This document shows, piece by piece, positions 44,011 to 54,500 of a DNA stretch of 64,000 bases. Origin of the DNA: UTCHB3 sp964431385. GTDB taxonomy: Bacteria > Bacteroidota > Ignavibacteria > Ignavibacteriales > Ignavibacteriaceae. A model generated the notes under the pieces. It made no database searches and was not told the DNA's origin. It saw only the letters and a program-made list of their open reading frames with translations. The stretch spans positions 1 through 64,000 of the forward strand of contig CAYSJM010000007.1 of assembly GCA_964431385.1 (NCBI GenBank), written 5' to 3'. A program made the translations under genes and the position numbers. Positions within the stretch are counted from its first letter, which is position 1; each line of letters opens with the position of its first letter.

Positions 44011-44943
44011 ATGCAACTTAAAATCAAACATCTGCTCGGACTGGAGAATGTGAGCAGCTCAGATATCCGAACTATTTTGGATACTGCTGTCTCTTTCAAA
44101 CAAGTACTTGAGCGTCCAATCAAAAAAGTCCCCACCCTCCAAGGTAAAACCATCGTCAATCTCTTCTACGAAAACTCAACCAGAACAAGAATCTCATTTG
44201 AACTCGCCGAAAAACGCCTTTCTGCTGACTCAATTAATTTTTCTGTCTCCGGTTCAAGTGTGTCAAAAGGTGAAACCTTTAAGGATACGGTTAGAAATAT
44301 TGAAGCGATGAAAGTTGATATGATTGTTGTGAGGCACGCATCTGCGGGTGTTCCACAATATCTGACAAAAATTACCGACTCTATCGTAATAAATGCAGGT
44401 GACGGAATTCATGAACACCCAACTCAGGCTCTTCTCGATATGTACTCTATCAGAGAGAGGCTTGGGAAACTCGAAGGTCTAAAAGTGTGTATTGTTGGTG
44501 ATATTGCACATTCAAGAGTGGCTCTATCAAATATTTTTGGTCTTAAGGCAATGGGTGCCGATGTTTCGGTTTGTGGACCGGCAACACTTATTCCCAGGAA
44601 CATCTCGGATCTTGGGGTTAAAGTGATACATAACATCGATGAAGCCATTCAGGAAAATGATGTCCTCAATATTTTAAGGATTCAGTTGGAGAGAAAAGCA
44701 AAATCATCTTTTCCCTCGACCCGTGAGTATCATAAATATTACGGAATAACCAGGGAAAGACTCGAAAAAAATAAAAAAGATGTGTTGTTACTTCATCCCG
44801 GTCCGATAAACCGTGGGGTGGAAATTTCTTCAGAGATGGCAGATGGAGAACACCAGATTATTCTTGAGCAGGTCACAAACGGGGTTGCCGTAAGAATGGC
44901 TATCCTTTATCTTCTTGGAACCAGACACAGTGAGGAAAACTAA
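44011..44943 (+). CDS. pyrB: Aspartate carbamoyltransferase catalytic subunit
   Basis: A 310-residue ATCase. FYENSTRTRISFELAEKRL is the carbamoyl phosphate site and HPTQALLDMYSIRERLG and LHPGPINRGVEISSEM complete the signature. It joins carbamoyl phosphate and aspartate in the second step of UMP synthesis. No pyrI regulatory subunit lies near. It begins 21 nt after pyrR and its TAA is 1 nt from the pyrC ATG. Confidence 0.97.
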   Translation: MQLKIKHLLGLENVSSSDIRTILDTAVSFKQVLERPIKKVPTLQGKTIVNLFYENSTRTRISFELAEKRLSADSINFSVSGSSVSKGETFKDTVRNIEAMKVDMIVVRHASAGVPQYLTKITDSIVINAGDGIHEHPTQALLDMYSIRERLGKLEGLKVCIVGDIAHSRVALSNIFGLKAMGADVSVCGPATLIPRNISDLGVKVIHNIDEAIQENDVLNILRIQLERKAKSSFPSTREYHKYYGITRERLEKNKKDVLLLHPGPINRGVEISSEMADGEHQIILEQVTNGVAVRMAILYLLGTRHSEEN

Positions 44944-44944
44944 A

Positions 44945-46219
44945 ATGCAAACCCTGTTAAAAAACCTCCATATTATCGACCCACAATCCGGCTTGGATGT
45001 CGTATCCGATATTTTAATCGAAGATGGTGTAATTACAAAAATTGAAGCCGGAATTGCTGTAAACGATTGGAATGTTGATATGCATAACTATAGTGGATGT
45101 GTAGCCGCCCCCGGTTTTATCGATATTCATGTCCACTTGAGGGAACCCGGAAGAGAAGATGAAGAAACAGTTGAAACAGGCTGTTTTGGTGCTGCTTCCG
45201 GTGGATTTACCGCCGTTGCATGTATGCCAAACACTGACCCTTCAATAGACTCAGCTGAAATAGTCGAATCGATTATATCGAAAGCCGCCAAAACTCCGGT
45301 AGATGTTTATCCGGTGGCAGCGGCAACTATGGGACGAAAAGGTGAAAGCCTCACACCAATAGGTGAACTAAGAGAAGCCGGGGCAGTTGCATTTTCTGAT
45401 GATGGAGTCGCAATCAAAACTGCCTACATCCTAAGGAGAGTGATGGAATATGCTGCAATGTACGATCTCCCTGTTATTGAACATTGTGAAGATGAAACAC
45501 TCGCCGGTGGATCGATGAACGAAGGATTAAATTCTACACGATTTGGTCTGAGTTCTGTTCCCCCCATTGCCGAGGAATTAACAGTTGCTCGCGATATTAT
45601 GATGGCGGAATATACCGGTGCCAAAGTTCATATTGCACATATCTCAACTAAAAAAGCGGTTCAATTAGTCAGAGAAGGCAAAGCAAAAGGGATAAAGGTT
45701 ACAGCGGAGGTGACACCACATCATTTTATTCTAACTGATGATTGCCTGGCAGATTACGATACCAATTTTAAGATGAATCCCCCACTCCGTACCTCTGAGG
45801 ATGTACAAGCCATGATAGAAGGGCTGAAAGATGGAACAATCGATTGCATCGCTTCCGATCACGCTCCACATTCGATTGAGGAAAAGGAGATGGAATTTGA
45901 GTACGCACCCAATGGTATTCTTGGTCTGGAGACTACTCTGTCGCTTTCACTTCATCACCTCTATCATACCGGGATTCTCACTCTGAATCAGTTGATTGAA
46001 AAGCTCTCGATCAAGCCACGGAAATTGTTGAACATCCCTGTCCCTGTAATTAAAGAAGGTGAAAAGGCAAATTTGACTATATTTAATCCCGATACTGAAA
46101 GAACCGTGAAGGTATCAAAATTTAAGTCAAAATCGAAAAACTCCCCTTTTGATGGTTATGTGCTTAAAGGAAGTCCTGTTGCAGTATTTAACAAAGGAAA
46201 ACTCATAGTTACTGAATAA
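44945..46219 (+). CDS. pyrC: Dihydroorotase (class I)
   Basis: The start at ATG 44945 gives 424 residues. Metal-binding DIHVHLREPG, MPNTDPS, GAVAFSDDGV, VIEHCED, HIAHISTKKAV and CIASDHAPHS are all present, as in class I amidohydrolase dihydroorotases. It closes carbamoyl aspartate to dihydroorotate. An earlier in-frame ATG at 44915 overlaps pyrB and is not used here. The pyr transcript ends at the hairpin just downstream. Confidence 0.96.
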   Translation: MQTLLKNLHIIDPQSGLDVVSDILIEDGVITKIEAGIAVNDWNVDMHNYSGCVAAPGFIDIHVHLREPGREDEETVETGCFGAASGGFTAVACMPNTDPSIDSAEIVESIISKAAKTPVDVYPVAAATMGRKGESLTPIGELREAGAVAFSDDGVAIKTAYILRRVMEYAAMYDLPVIEHCEDETLAGGSMNEGLNSTRFGLSSVPPIAEELTVARDIMMAEYTGAKVHIAHISTKKAVQLVREGKAKGIKVTAEVTPHHFILTDDCLADYDTNFKMNPPLRTSEDVQAMIEGLKDGTIDCIASDHAPHSIEEKEMEFEYAPNGILGLETTLSLSLHHLYHTGILTLNQLIEKLSIKPRKLLNIPVPVIKEGEKANLTIFNPDTERTVKVSKFKSKSKNSPFDGYVLKGSPVAVFNKGKLIVTE

Positions 46220-46231
46220 TTTTCGAACCCG

Positions 46232-46267
46232 TGGGGGAGGAAATTCTCATTTCTCCCCCAGGTTTTT
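46232..46267 (+). terminator. Intrinsic terminator after pyrC
   Basis: TGGGGGAG (46232-46239) pairs with CTCCCCCA (46253-46260), and AAAT with ATTT continues the stem past a one-base bulge, with a 4-nt loop. A TTTTT run follows at 46263-46267. Confidence 0.85.
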
Positions 46268-46365
46268 AATTCCAAATCTCCTCTTTTTTATACATCTGTT
46301 CAAAATAGTAAACAAGCACTTCTTAAAAGACACTTCAAAACGATAAAAAAACTGATTTTTTGTTT

Positions 46366-46381
46366 TGGCACGCTTCTTGCA
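46366..46381 (+). promoter_or_regulatory. Consensus sigma-54 promoter
   Basis: TGGCACG-CTTC-TTGCA matches the -24/-12 consensus TGGCACGN4TTGCW at every defined base, with GG and GC 10 nt apart. It lies 38 nt upstream of the lipoprotein ATG. A NtrC-type activator is encoded at 27480-28835; no activator site was identified. Confidence 0.8.
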
Positions 46382-46418
46382 GTATAATGTCAGAAACATT
46401 TTAACAAGAGGTGATACC

Positions 46419-47228
46419 ATGAAAAAGACTGGTTTATTTTTAGCAATAGCAACAACAATACTGCTTCTCTCGGGATGCAGATTCAGAAACGATTTCTTTT
46501 CTGATCCAATATATGATGATCGGGCTCCTTCAGTTCCAAGAAATGTGGAAGTTCTCAATGGTGACGGCGTTGCTACCGTTATATGGGATCACAGCCCTGA
46601 ATCTGATGTAAAAGGTTACCGGGTTTATTCGTCAACAAGTTTTAGTGGACGCTACGAGTACATCGCGACAGTTTACGGGACTCAGTACGATGACTACGGT
46701 GTAAGGAATGGAAACAAATATTTTTACGCAGTTACAGCGTACGACTACAATTCAAACGAATCCGATCTCAGTTACGAATATGCTTACGCAGTTCCAAGAC
46801 CTGAAGGATTTGGAAAAATGTTGAACGAAGCTAACGCATTCCCTGCTTCATCAGGATACGACTTCTCGGGATACAGAACTGTTGCCTGGAATGCACAGGA
46901 TGCTGATTTCTTCTTTGAAAAAGTTAATGGTGTCTATTACCTCTCGGTTTATGACGACACTGACATAAAGGATATGGGAAACACAAATAACATCTACGAT
47001 ATCGAATTCGCCCCGTCATCGGGCTGGGCTCTTGATAAATCTGCAAAAGTTTACGCCGGCAGAACCTATGTCTTCTGGTTATGGGACAACACTTATGCGA
47101 AGATCAGAGTAAAGTCGATATCAGCAGACAGAGTAGTATTCGACTGGGCTTATCAAACAGTTGAAGGCGAACCACAACTGAAGCCAACAGTAACCAAAGG
47201 CAAAAGACCTATAGCAAGGGTTCAATAA
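46419..47228 (+). CDS. Lipoprotein with fibronectin III-like domain
   Basis: The start at ATG 46419, 8 nt after AAGAGGTGA, gives 269 residues; an upstream in-frame start is inside the sigma-54 promoter. The signal peptide ends in the lipobox LLLSGC (Cys20). A fibronectin III domain follows (about residues 40-125; SVPRNVEVLNGDG, DVKGYRVYSSTSFSGRYEYI). The rest is an aromatic-rich beta region with no family I recognise. Probably an outer-membrane lipoprotein whose expression is sigma-54 dependent. Confidence 0.78.
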   Translation: MKKTGLFLAIATTILLLSGCRFRNDFFSDPIYDDRAPSVPRNVEVLNGDGVATVIWDHSPESDVKGYRVYSSTSFSGRYEYIATVYGTQYDDYGVRNGNKYFYAVTAYDYNSNESDLSYEYAYAVPRPEGFGKMLNEANAFPASSGYDFSGYRTVAWNAQDADFFFEKVNGVYYLSVYDDTDIKDMGNTNNIYDIEFAPSSGWALDKSAKVYAGRTYVFWLWDNTYAKIRVKSISADRVVFDWAYQTVEGEPQLKPTVTKGKRPIARVQ

Positions 47229-47258
47229 ATAATCTTAACTCCTTACACGGAGACTGAA

Positions 47259-47699
47259 ATGAAAACTCTAACTCAATCCTTAATTCTTCTGACGCTCCTG
47301 ACCCTCGGGTTGGGAGCTCAGGTTTCAAACTTCGACAATAAAAAGAGCGGGCAAAAAATTCCGAGTCCTCAATTTGTACTTCAGGAGATAGAATCCGGCA
47401 TAAATAAAGGCGATCCATCCTCTTTTACAAAATATTTATCCGAGAATTCCTATCTAAATCTTCCAAATGGCGTTTCAGGGTATTTTAGCAGTAACCAATC
47501 TTTTTATATTTTGAAAGACTTTTTTAAATCTTTTGTACCTGTTTCCTTTTCATTCACTGAAACAGGTAGCGGTAGAGAGCCTGTTGCAACAGGACGGCTT
47601 AAATTCGAGCAAAACGGAAAGAGAGATAATGCAATTGTTTACATCGCCCTTTCATACGAAGGCAACTCTTGGAGGATAACTCAACTCTCCGTAAACTGA
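47259..47699 (+). CDS. DUF4783 exported protein
   Basis: A 146-residue protein with signal peptide MKTLTQSLILLTLLTLGLGA and an NTF2-like domain. The block EIESGINKGDPSSFTKYLSE and the C-terminal EGNSWRITQLSVN fit DUF4783, a Bacteroidota family of unknown function. ACGGAG precedes the ATG. It overlaps the histidine kinase frame by 31 nt, or less if that gene starts later. Confidence 0.75.
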   Translation: MKTLTQSLILLTLLTLGLGAQVSNFDNKKSGQKIPSPQFVLQEIESGINKGDPSSFTKYLSENSYLNLPNGVSGYFSSNQSFYILKDFFKSFVPVSFSFTETGSGREPVATGRLKFEQNGKRDNAIVYIALSYEGNSWRITQLSVN

Positions 47700-50600
47700 C
47701 TTTTCACGGATTATATGGTACACTTCATAAATTCCGGAAGACTGCTTTTTTGGCAGCTTCCGGAATCTTATTTTTAATACTCCTCATTTTATACAATTCT
47801 GAAAATATCGATTCCCCAACACCAACGGTTGTTAGCGCAGAGCTCAAAAAGGAGTTCACAGAAGCCTTCAACGAGGAATATCAATCGCTCCAAAATTCTC
47901 ATGAAGAATTAATAGTATCGGTTAAAACCTATGGAGTTGGAGCTTTAACCCGCCCCAGAAAAGAGAATAAAACAAGTTCAGCAATTTTTAATTCTGAAGG
48001 TGAGTTTATCGCCGGGTTTGCCATGCTTGCAAATCTTGAAAAAGCTCAAATGGAAAAATTGCAATTCACAAAATCATTTGTTTTTTCAAATTCTCTTCAG
48101 GTTAATCTTGTAGTTTCCTCAAATATTGAGATTAGGAGGGTAAAATATCTCATAGTTTCTGTTCTGGTTCTCGATAAATTTTACTCATTAAAGAACCAAT
48201 ACGACGACTCCGATAATCTATTCACAAATTTCAAAAAGAGAACCGGAATAACCATTTCGTTTGCTGGTTCAAATGATGAAAATGCTGTTAAGTTGACTAC
48301 AGCAGATGGATCTGTCATTGGTTCCGTAATAATGACGAATGCCAATTTAAATGGTAAAGAGTCGGCAGTATTTACAAATCTATTAAAAACGGTAATTTTT
48401 GTAGTCTCTCTCCTTTTCCTCTTTTTTGCTCTTTACTTTTTGTTGACTGACCGTCAAAAGTCTGATTCACATCAAAAAAGGTGGGAGGGACAGATTTACA
48501 CGACTATTCGACTACTTGTTGTAGTTACAGTCGTTGTTGTTTTGAGGATTTTCCTCTTAAATTTTGATGCGGGGAGCTTACTTGGATTAAAAGAGTTCGA
48601 CAATCCGGCAAACTATTCTTCACCGTTTGGGTATGGAATTGTTGGTTCACCGGCAAATCTTCTAATAACCACTTTCATCGGAGCAATTTTTGTTGCAACC
48701 TTGTTATCTGCAGGGAGTCGCAACTACAAAAAAACGAACGGCAATCTCGCTGTAGTCGGGCTAAAGGCAATTTTTGCGATTTCAACTTCAATTCTTTTAC
48801 TAAGGGCATTTGCCGCAGTTCAGAGAAGCATAGTTTACGACAGTTCACTGCGGTATTTTTTAGGTGACTCAATTATCCCGGGTAAAGATGTGATATTGAT
48901 GAATATCAGTATCCTTTTAGCATCTTTTACACTGATTACTCTTATAGTTCTTGCATTGGGAAGTGGAATAAACTCTCTTCTTATGATCACAAAATTTGGT
49001 AAAGTTGATGAAAAAACTGAATCGCACTCGGCTTTACAATGGATAATCGCGATTGTTATTGCGGTTTCTCCCGGCATTGTTTATTTTATTGCTTTCGAAA
49101 AAGAGCTGATTCCCCTACTCCCTGTTTTTCTAATTTCAGGATTGATTCTCGTTGCTGTATTTTTTGTGCTTCGACGCCGAAGTGCAATAGTTTCGACATT
49201 TCTTGTGATTGCTCTTATTTCGTCAATCTCTTCAATCATTCTTTTAAGCAAGTTTAATGAAGACCTCGAAAAAGATTCTCTTAAGAAAATTGCACTCGAA
49301 ATAAACAGACCAACAGACACTTTTATGCGTTTTTTGGTTCAACAATCCCTCTCAGTGGTTTTGCGGATGAATATTTCTCCACAAAATAATGCATCTTCTG
49401 TAACAGGGATGGCATTTAGAATCTGGTCAGGCAGCATTTTAAACGGCGAAGTTTATCCATGTAAAATTTCGATCTATAAAGGCTCACAGCAAAAAGATAT
49501 TTTTTCGCCGTTTGGAATTCCCTCGCTTAATGAATTTAACGACTCACCCGATACTTCGCTCACAGATATTGCCATAAGTGATTCGATAGTAAGCGAAGGA
49601 AAACTAATCACCGGTACGATACCTTTTGCAGAAAGCGATTCGCTGAAATATTTTGCAGTGGTTACAATTCTGAAGAGGGATTTTCATGTCCCCGGAGCCG
49701 GAATTCCCCTTTTCATGCGACCTGAATACAATCCTGTTAATGACATTATCGATCTGAGAAGAATGTCGATTTTTAAGTTTGTGAATAATGTCCCCACGGG
49801 AAGTTTTGGTGCAGTTCAACTTCCGGATAGAGAAATTTCAAAAATTCGTGAAAAAAATAAATCAGGCTTAAATGAAGAATTATATCGTACACGAATTTCC
49901 GGTGAAGAATCGAGTATATTTTACCTTCTTTCGAATCAAGGCGAATCAAACAGCTTGACTATTTTAATCTTGAAGGACAAAGACTCTGTTCGAATTCTCT
50001 TCAATTTTTTCAAGTTGTTCTTTCTCCACTCACTTTTTATTCTTTCTTTGTTACTAATCTTTGTTCTCATAAGTATCAAAAAAATACATGAGCTCTTTTT
50101 CAGGTTCAGGTTCCAGTTAACCCTTGGTTTTGTTGTAATGTCCGCTATTCCCATTGTGGCACTCGCCCTTTTTAACAGAGACAATCAGGCTTCTGTAGAT
50201 GAAAAAAACAGATATATTTCATTAAAGTCGAGAGCTGAAAAGGTAAAACAGATCATCCAAACCGATGAGCCAGTAAATTCTCCATTAAAACTTAGTGGTA
50301 TTCCCTGCTCAATTTTTAAAGACGGTAAACTGTTTTACGACTCCCCAAACGAGGCAAGGGCACCCTTCATCCCTTGGTTGTACAGATTTCCGGTCAAAAC
50401 TTCCGGACTTGTGGCGGTGGAAGATTATTTTCTCACTCAACGGTTCGATAATTATAAATATTTCTCATTTTCGCACTCATGGATGCGTGGCAAAGAGGTT
50501 TATACTGTACTCGTAAATGACATTTCGGATAGAGATGAGCAATCACTTACTTTGCTCGAGTTTGATGTATTCCTTTTTGGAGTCTATTCTCTTGCACTGA

Positions 50601-51472
50601 TTCTGACCTCAATTTTGGCAACTTTTATTTCGGGTAGAATCTCCTCACCATTGTTGAAACTTACGAAGGCGACGAACTCGGTGGCTCTTGGCAATTTTGA
50701 CTATGAAGTCGCCTCGGGAAGTAAGGGAGAGATTGGCGAGTTAATTCGTGGTTTTAGATATATGACCGATGAATTGAAAAAAAATCAGGATGAGATTGCA
50801 CTTCTGGAACGGGAAGCTGCCTGGAAAGAAATGGCAAAACAAGTGGCTCATGAGGTTAAAAATCCCCTAACCCCGATGAAATTGAGTGTGCAACACCTTC
50901 TTTCAGCTTATAAAGATGATGCACCAAATTTGCCTGAATTAACTGAAAAAATTCTAATCTCGATACTCAAACAAATCGAAATTTTGAACCAGACTGCATC
51001 AGAATTTTCTCGATTCGCGAAAATGCCCGGTTTTGAACCCCATGCCATAAATATTTACGCTTTGATTCTCGAAGTGAAAGATCTATACACGGGATCACCT
51101 CTTAATTTTGAGTTCAGAAGTGAAGTTGATGGTGCCCTTATCGCCGGAGATGAATCGTACTTTAAACGCTCGATGATAAATCTTGTTAAAAACGCTATTC
51201 AAGCCGGGGCAACAAGTGTTTCGGTGAAACTTACACGAATTGAAAACGAGTTTGAACTGATTATCCAGGACAATGGAAAAGGGATCTCGGAAGAGACTGC
51301 TACCAAAATATTTGAAATTAATTTTACTACCAAAGCAACCGGAACAGGACTCGGCTTAAAGCTGACCCGAAGATTTGTTGAATCGGTTGGTGGTTCAGTT
51401 GAATTTATAAAAAGTGACATCGGAGCACTCTTCAAAATTAGATTCCCTGTTTATAAGGAGAAAACCGATTGA
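47669..51472 (+). CDS. Large multi-pass NtrY-like sensor histidine kinase
   Basis: About 1260 residues. A first membrane helix (about 27-42) precedes a large extracytoplasmic loop. Seven or so helices follow in the region 235-520, then a second extracytoplasmic region, further helices, a HAMP domain (near 985-1040) and the HisKA domain with His1061 in VAHEVKNPLTPMKLSVQHL. The ATPase domain has NLVKNAIQAGA, DNGKGISEE and GTGLGLKLTRRF. The end is close to NtrY-type kinases. The start is uncertain: TTG at 47669 would overlap DUF4783 by 31 nt, and no ATG lies before the first helix. No response regulator is adjacent. Confidence 0.85.
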   Translation: MEDNSTLRKLTFHGLYGTLHKFRKTAFLAASGILFLILLILYNSENIDSPTPTVVSAELKKEFTEAFNEEYQSLQNSHEELIVSVKTYGVGALTRPRKENKTSSAIFNSEGEFIAGFAMLANLEKAQMEKLQFTKSFVFSNSLQVNLVVSSNIEIRRVKYLIVSVLVLDKFYSLKNQYDDSDNLFTNFKKRTGITISFAGSNDENAVKLTTADGSVIGSVIMTNANLNGKESAVFTNLLKTVIFVVSLLFLFFALYFLLTDRQKSDSHQKRWEGQIYTTIRLLVVVTVVVVLRIFLLNFDAGSLLGLKEFDNPANYSSPFGYGIVGSPANLLITTFIGAIFVATLLSAGSRNYKKTNGNLAVVGLKAIFAISTSILLLRAFAAVQRSIVYDSSLRYFLGDSIIPGKDVILMNISILLASFTLITLIVLALGSGINSLLMITKFGKVDEKTESHSALQWIIAIVIAVSPGIVYFIAFEKELIPLLPVFLISGLILVAVFFVLRRRSAIVSTFLVIALISSISSIILLSKFNEDLEKDSLKKIALEINRPTDTFMRFLVQQSLSVVLRMNISPQNNASSVTGMAFRIWSGSILNGEVYPCKISIYKGSQQKDIFSPFGIPSLNEFNDSPDTSLTDIAISDSIVSEGKLITGTIPFAESDSLKYFAVVTILKRDFHVPGAGIPLFMRPEYNPVNDIIDLRRMSIFKFVNNVPTGSFGAVQLPDREISKIREKNKSGLNEELYRTRISGEESSIFYLLSNQGESNSLTILILKDKDSVRILFNFFKLFFLHSLFILSLLLIFVLISIKKIHELFFRFRFQLTLGFVVMSAIPIVALALFNRDNQASVDEKNRYISLKSRAEKVKQIIQTDEPVNSPLKLSGIPCSIFKDGKLFYDSPNEARAPFIPWLYRFPVKTSGLVAVEDYFLTQRFDNYKYFSFSHSWMRGKEVYTVLVNDISDRDEQSLTLLEFDVFLFGVYSLALILTSILATFISGRISSPLLKLTKATNSVALGNFDYEVASGSKGEIGELIRGFRYMTDELKKNQDEIALLEREAAWKEMAKQVAHEVKNPLTPMKLSVQHLLSAYKDDAPNLPELTEKILISILKQIEILNQTASEFSRFAKMPGFEPHAINIYALILEVKDLYTGSPLNFEFRSEVDGALIAGDESYFKRSMINLVKNAIQAGATSVSVKLTRIENEFELIIQDNGKGISEETATKIFEINFTTKATGTGLGLKLTRRFVESVGGSVEFIKSDIGALFKIRFPVYKEKTD

Positions 51473-51589
51473 ATTTGATTTGTAAGCAGCCAACAGCCTC
51501 CAACATTCCATGGTTGGTTGGATTGTCATCATGCACAGAACAAAAAATATAAACACATAATAGCAGTGTAATAAAAGAGGATTAATTAC

Positions 51590-54500
51590 ATGTCACAACT
51601 CACTCCACAGCAGCAAAAAGCTTCAGAACTCTCCAACCACATTCTCGTAACTGCAAATGCGGGTTCGGGGAAAACAAAGGTTTTATCAGGCAGATACATC
51701 GATGCACTTCTAAACCAGAATATCCGGGTTAATGAAATCGCAGCGATTACATTCACCGACAAAGCTGCTTCGGAGCTTTACGCCAAAATTAGCGAACAAA
51801 TTGCTAAAAAATATAACGATGCTACTGATCCAAAAGAAAAACAAAAGCTGAATGATCTTCTAAAAGATCTGATAAATTCCAATATTTCAACCTTTCACTC
51901 ATTTTGTTCAAGTCTGTTGAAAGAATACCCTCTTGAGGTGGGACTCGATCCTTCGTTTACACTGCTCGACAAACTCGCAACTTCTGATCTAATCAATGAA
52001 TCTACCGAGGAAATGATCGCCTCATCACTTGGTGATCCAATCTTCAGTTCTGATTTAAAGAAATTAATCAGGTTAAGCAGAAGCACTCGGGCTTTTAAAG
52101 ATTCAATTGGAAGAATGATAAGTGAGCGGAAAAAGATAAGGAATTATCTTTCGCAATTTGAGGGGGAACCTGTTCCTTCAGCAATCAGTAAGGTGACTCG
52201 TGAATCATTAATTCATTTTATTTCGGTTCTTTTTCCCACCCGTGACACTTTACTTGGAAATATCGCACAAATAAATTCAGATATTTTTCCATTTATTAAA
52301 AGCGATAATCCGGAAAAAATCAGAGTTTTGCTCGAAGAATACGCCGCAACCTCTGATTACATTTTAAAATTTGATACACTCGCAGCAATTCTCGACATTT
52401 TTCTCACTCAAAAGGGAGAGATTCGAAGTAGTGGATATTTGAATGACAAATTAAGAGGGAAATATGATCCTGACCATCTGATAGAAATTCAAACAACAGC
52501 TAATTACATCAGACAAATATTAATATCCGAATCAGGTGGCAGCTCCTTTCACATTAATGTTTATGCAGAATATGCATCTCTTTTCTTCAAATATTATAAA
52601 ATGACTTTGGACATTTTAACCCAAAAGAAAAAATATCTGAATGCCATCGACTACGAAGATATGTTGATATTAACCGCCGAATTGTTAACCAAAGAATCGG
52701 TCAAAAAGAATCTTCAAAGTAAATTTAAGTTTTTGATGATAGATGAATATCAAGATACCAACGATCTGCAATTCGATATTTTTATTCCCCTTCTCGACGA
52801 TTTATCGGCGGGTAACCTGTATGTTGTTGGTGATAAAAAACAGAGTATATATGGATTTCGAGATGCCGACCTTTCGGTTTTTGACAGGACAAAAGCTAAA
52901 ATTGAATCAAATTCAGGTGATTCTGTCGTCCTCGAACATACTTTTCGTTTAACTGAAGAACTGACAGCATTTGTTAACAAAATCTTCCCTGTCATTTTCA
53001 CTCAGAGAAACAGAGCCATTGATGGGGATGAAGAACAGTTCAGAAAAAAACGAAGCCTGATAAATGCAGTGGATTATGAAGAGACTGTTTTCTTCGATAT
53101 CAATAAGGAGTATAAAGAGAGTAACATTGCACTAATACTAAATGTTGAAGAAACCGAAGGCAAGCCAAACGCAGCCCGCCGACTAAAAAAAGAAGCTGAA
53201 ATGGTGGCGGCACATCTGGCTGAACATTTTGCTAAAATTACCGAGTTAAATAAGACGCTAAAAGATAAGTTGACCGTGGCAATATTAACTAAAAACCGGG
53301 CTTCTTTTTCTTACCTCGAAGATGCACTTTCAGAAGCCGGGATACCTTATGAGCTAATGGGAGGGAAACACTTTTTCCAGCAACAGGTCGTTCAAGATAT
53401 TTCACTTGTTTTTAAGTTCATCACAGACCCCGGGAACGATTTTAATTTGTATTCGATATTAAGGTCACCTTTTTTCTCCATCTCTGATGAAGATATTCTG
53501 GAAGTGTCTCAATCTGAAGGATTTACTGCTTTTGATAAACTTAAATTTATCATCGGTGATGGAAAAGAGAGGTTAACACTTGCATACAAGACTCTTCAAA
53601 CCCTTCTTGAGGTTTCACAGGGTGCAAAGCCGCATAAAATAATTGATCACATGCTCTCCGTCACTCCATACCTTGCTATCGTGCAAAAGAGATTAAACGG
53701 CAAAAGAGCACTCGCGAATATTAAGAAACTGCTATCAATGGCGGTTGAATTTGAGAATTTTGTCTTTAATTCAATTTACGACTATAACGAATACCTCGAT
53801 AATTTAAGGGCGGCGGAGGAAGACGAGTCCCAGGCCCCACTTCAAGAAGATTCCAATTCTGTCAAGATAATGACGATCCATCAGGCAAAAGGGCTTGAAT
53901 TTACGACAGTTTATCTTTTTGCTTGTGGACAAGAACAGAACAAGAGAGGGAATAAATCAGACGAAGCAATTGTGGTGCATAAAAATCTCGGCTTAAGCTT
54001 AAAAGTTTCAGAAACCGAAGACATTTTTAACGAAAAAATTCCCCATATACATTATAATCTTGTTAAATTCTTGAAGAAACAAGTAGAAAATGAGGAATTA
54101 AAAAGACTTTTTTATGTAGCTGTGACGCGTGCTGCAAATAATCTTTTCATTTCAGGTTCGATTACTAATGAAATCATTCAAAAAGATAGTTTTCTGGAAA
54201 TGTTAGTTACTGCCCTCGGAATGACGAATTTTCCAGTAGAACCCTTCACTATTGAGGCAGGACCACTAAAAAAGGCAACGAACAAAGATGGTAAACAGGA
54301 AGAGACTACTCTCGAAAGTTTTGAACTGACTGTCTCAGTGCTGCTTAAGGAGCATTTGCCTTTTAAGAGTTTAAAGATCAACACTCAAAAGGATGAAGTT
54401 CTTAATTTTGAAGTGGCACCCGCGAGAATTGAGAAGGTGCTCTCAAACGAAATCATTACAGCTACAAAGTATTTGACTTTTAACCAATGTCCGTTTAAAT

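Noticed and set aside
51505..51530. Inverted repeat CCAAC...GTTGG before the AddA-like gene
   Set aside because: The stem is only 5 bp, without a U run, and no regulatory meaning can be supported.
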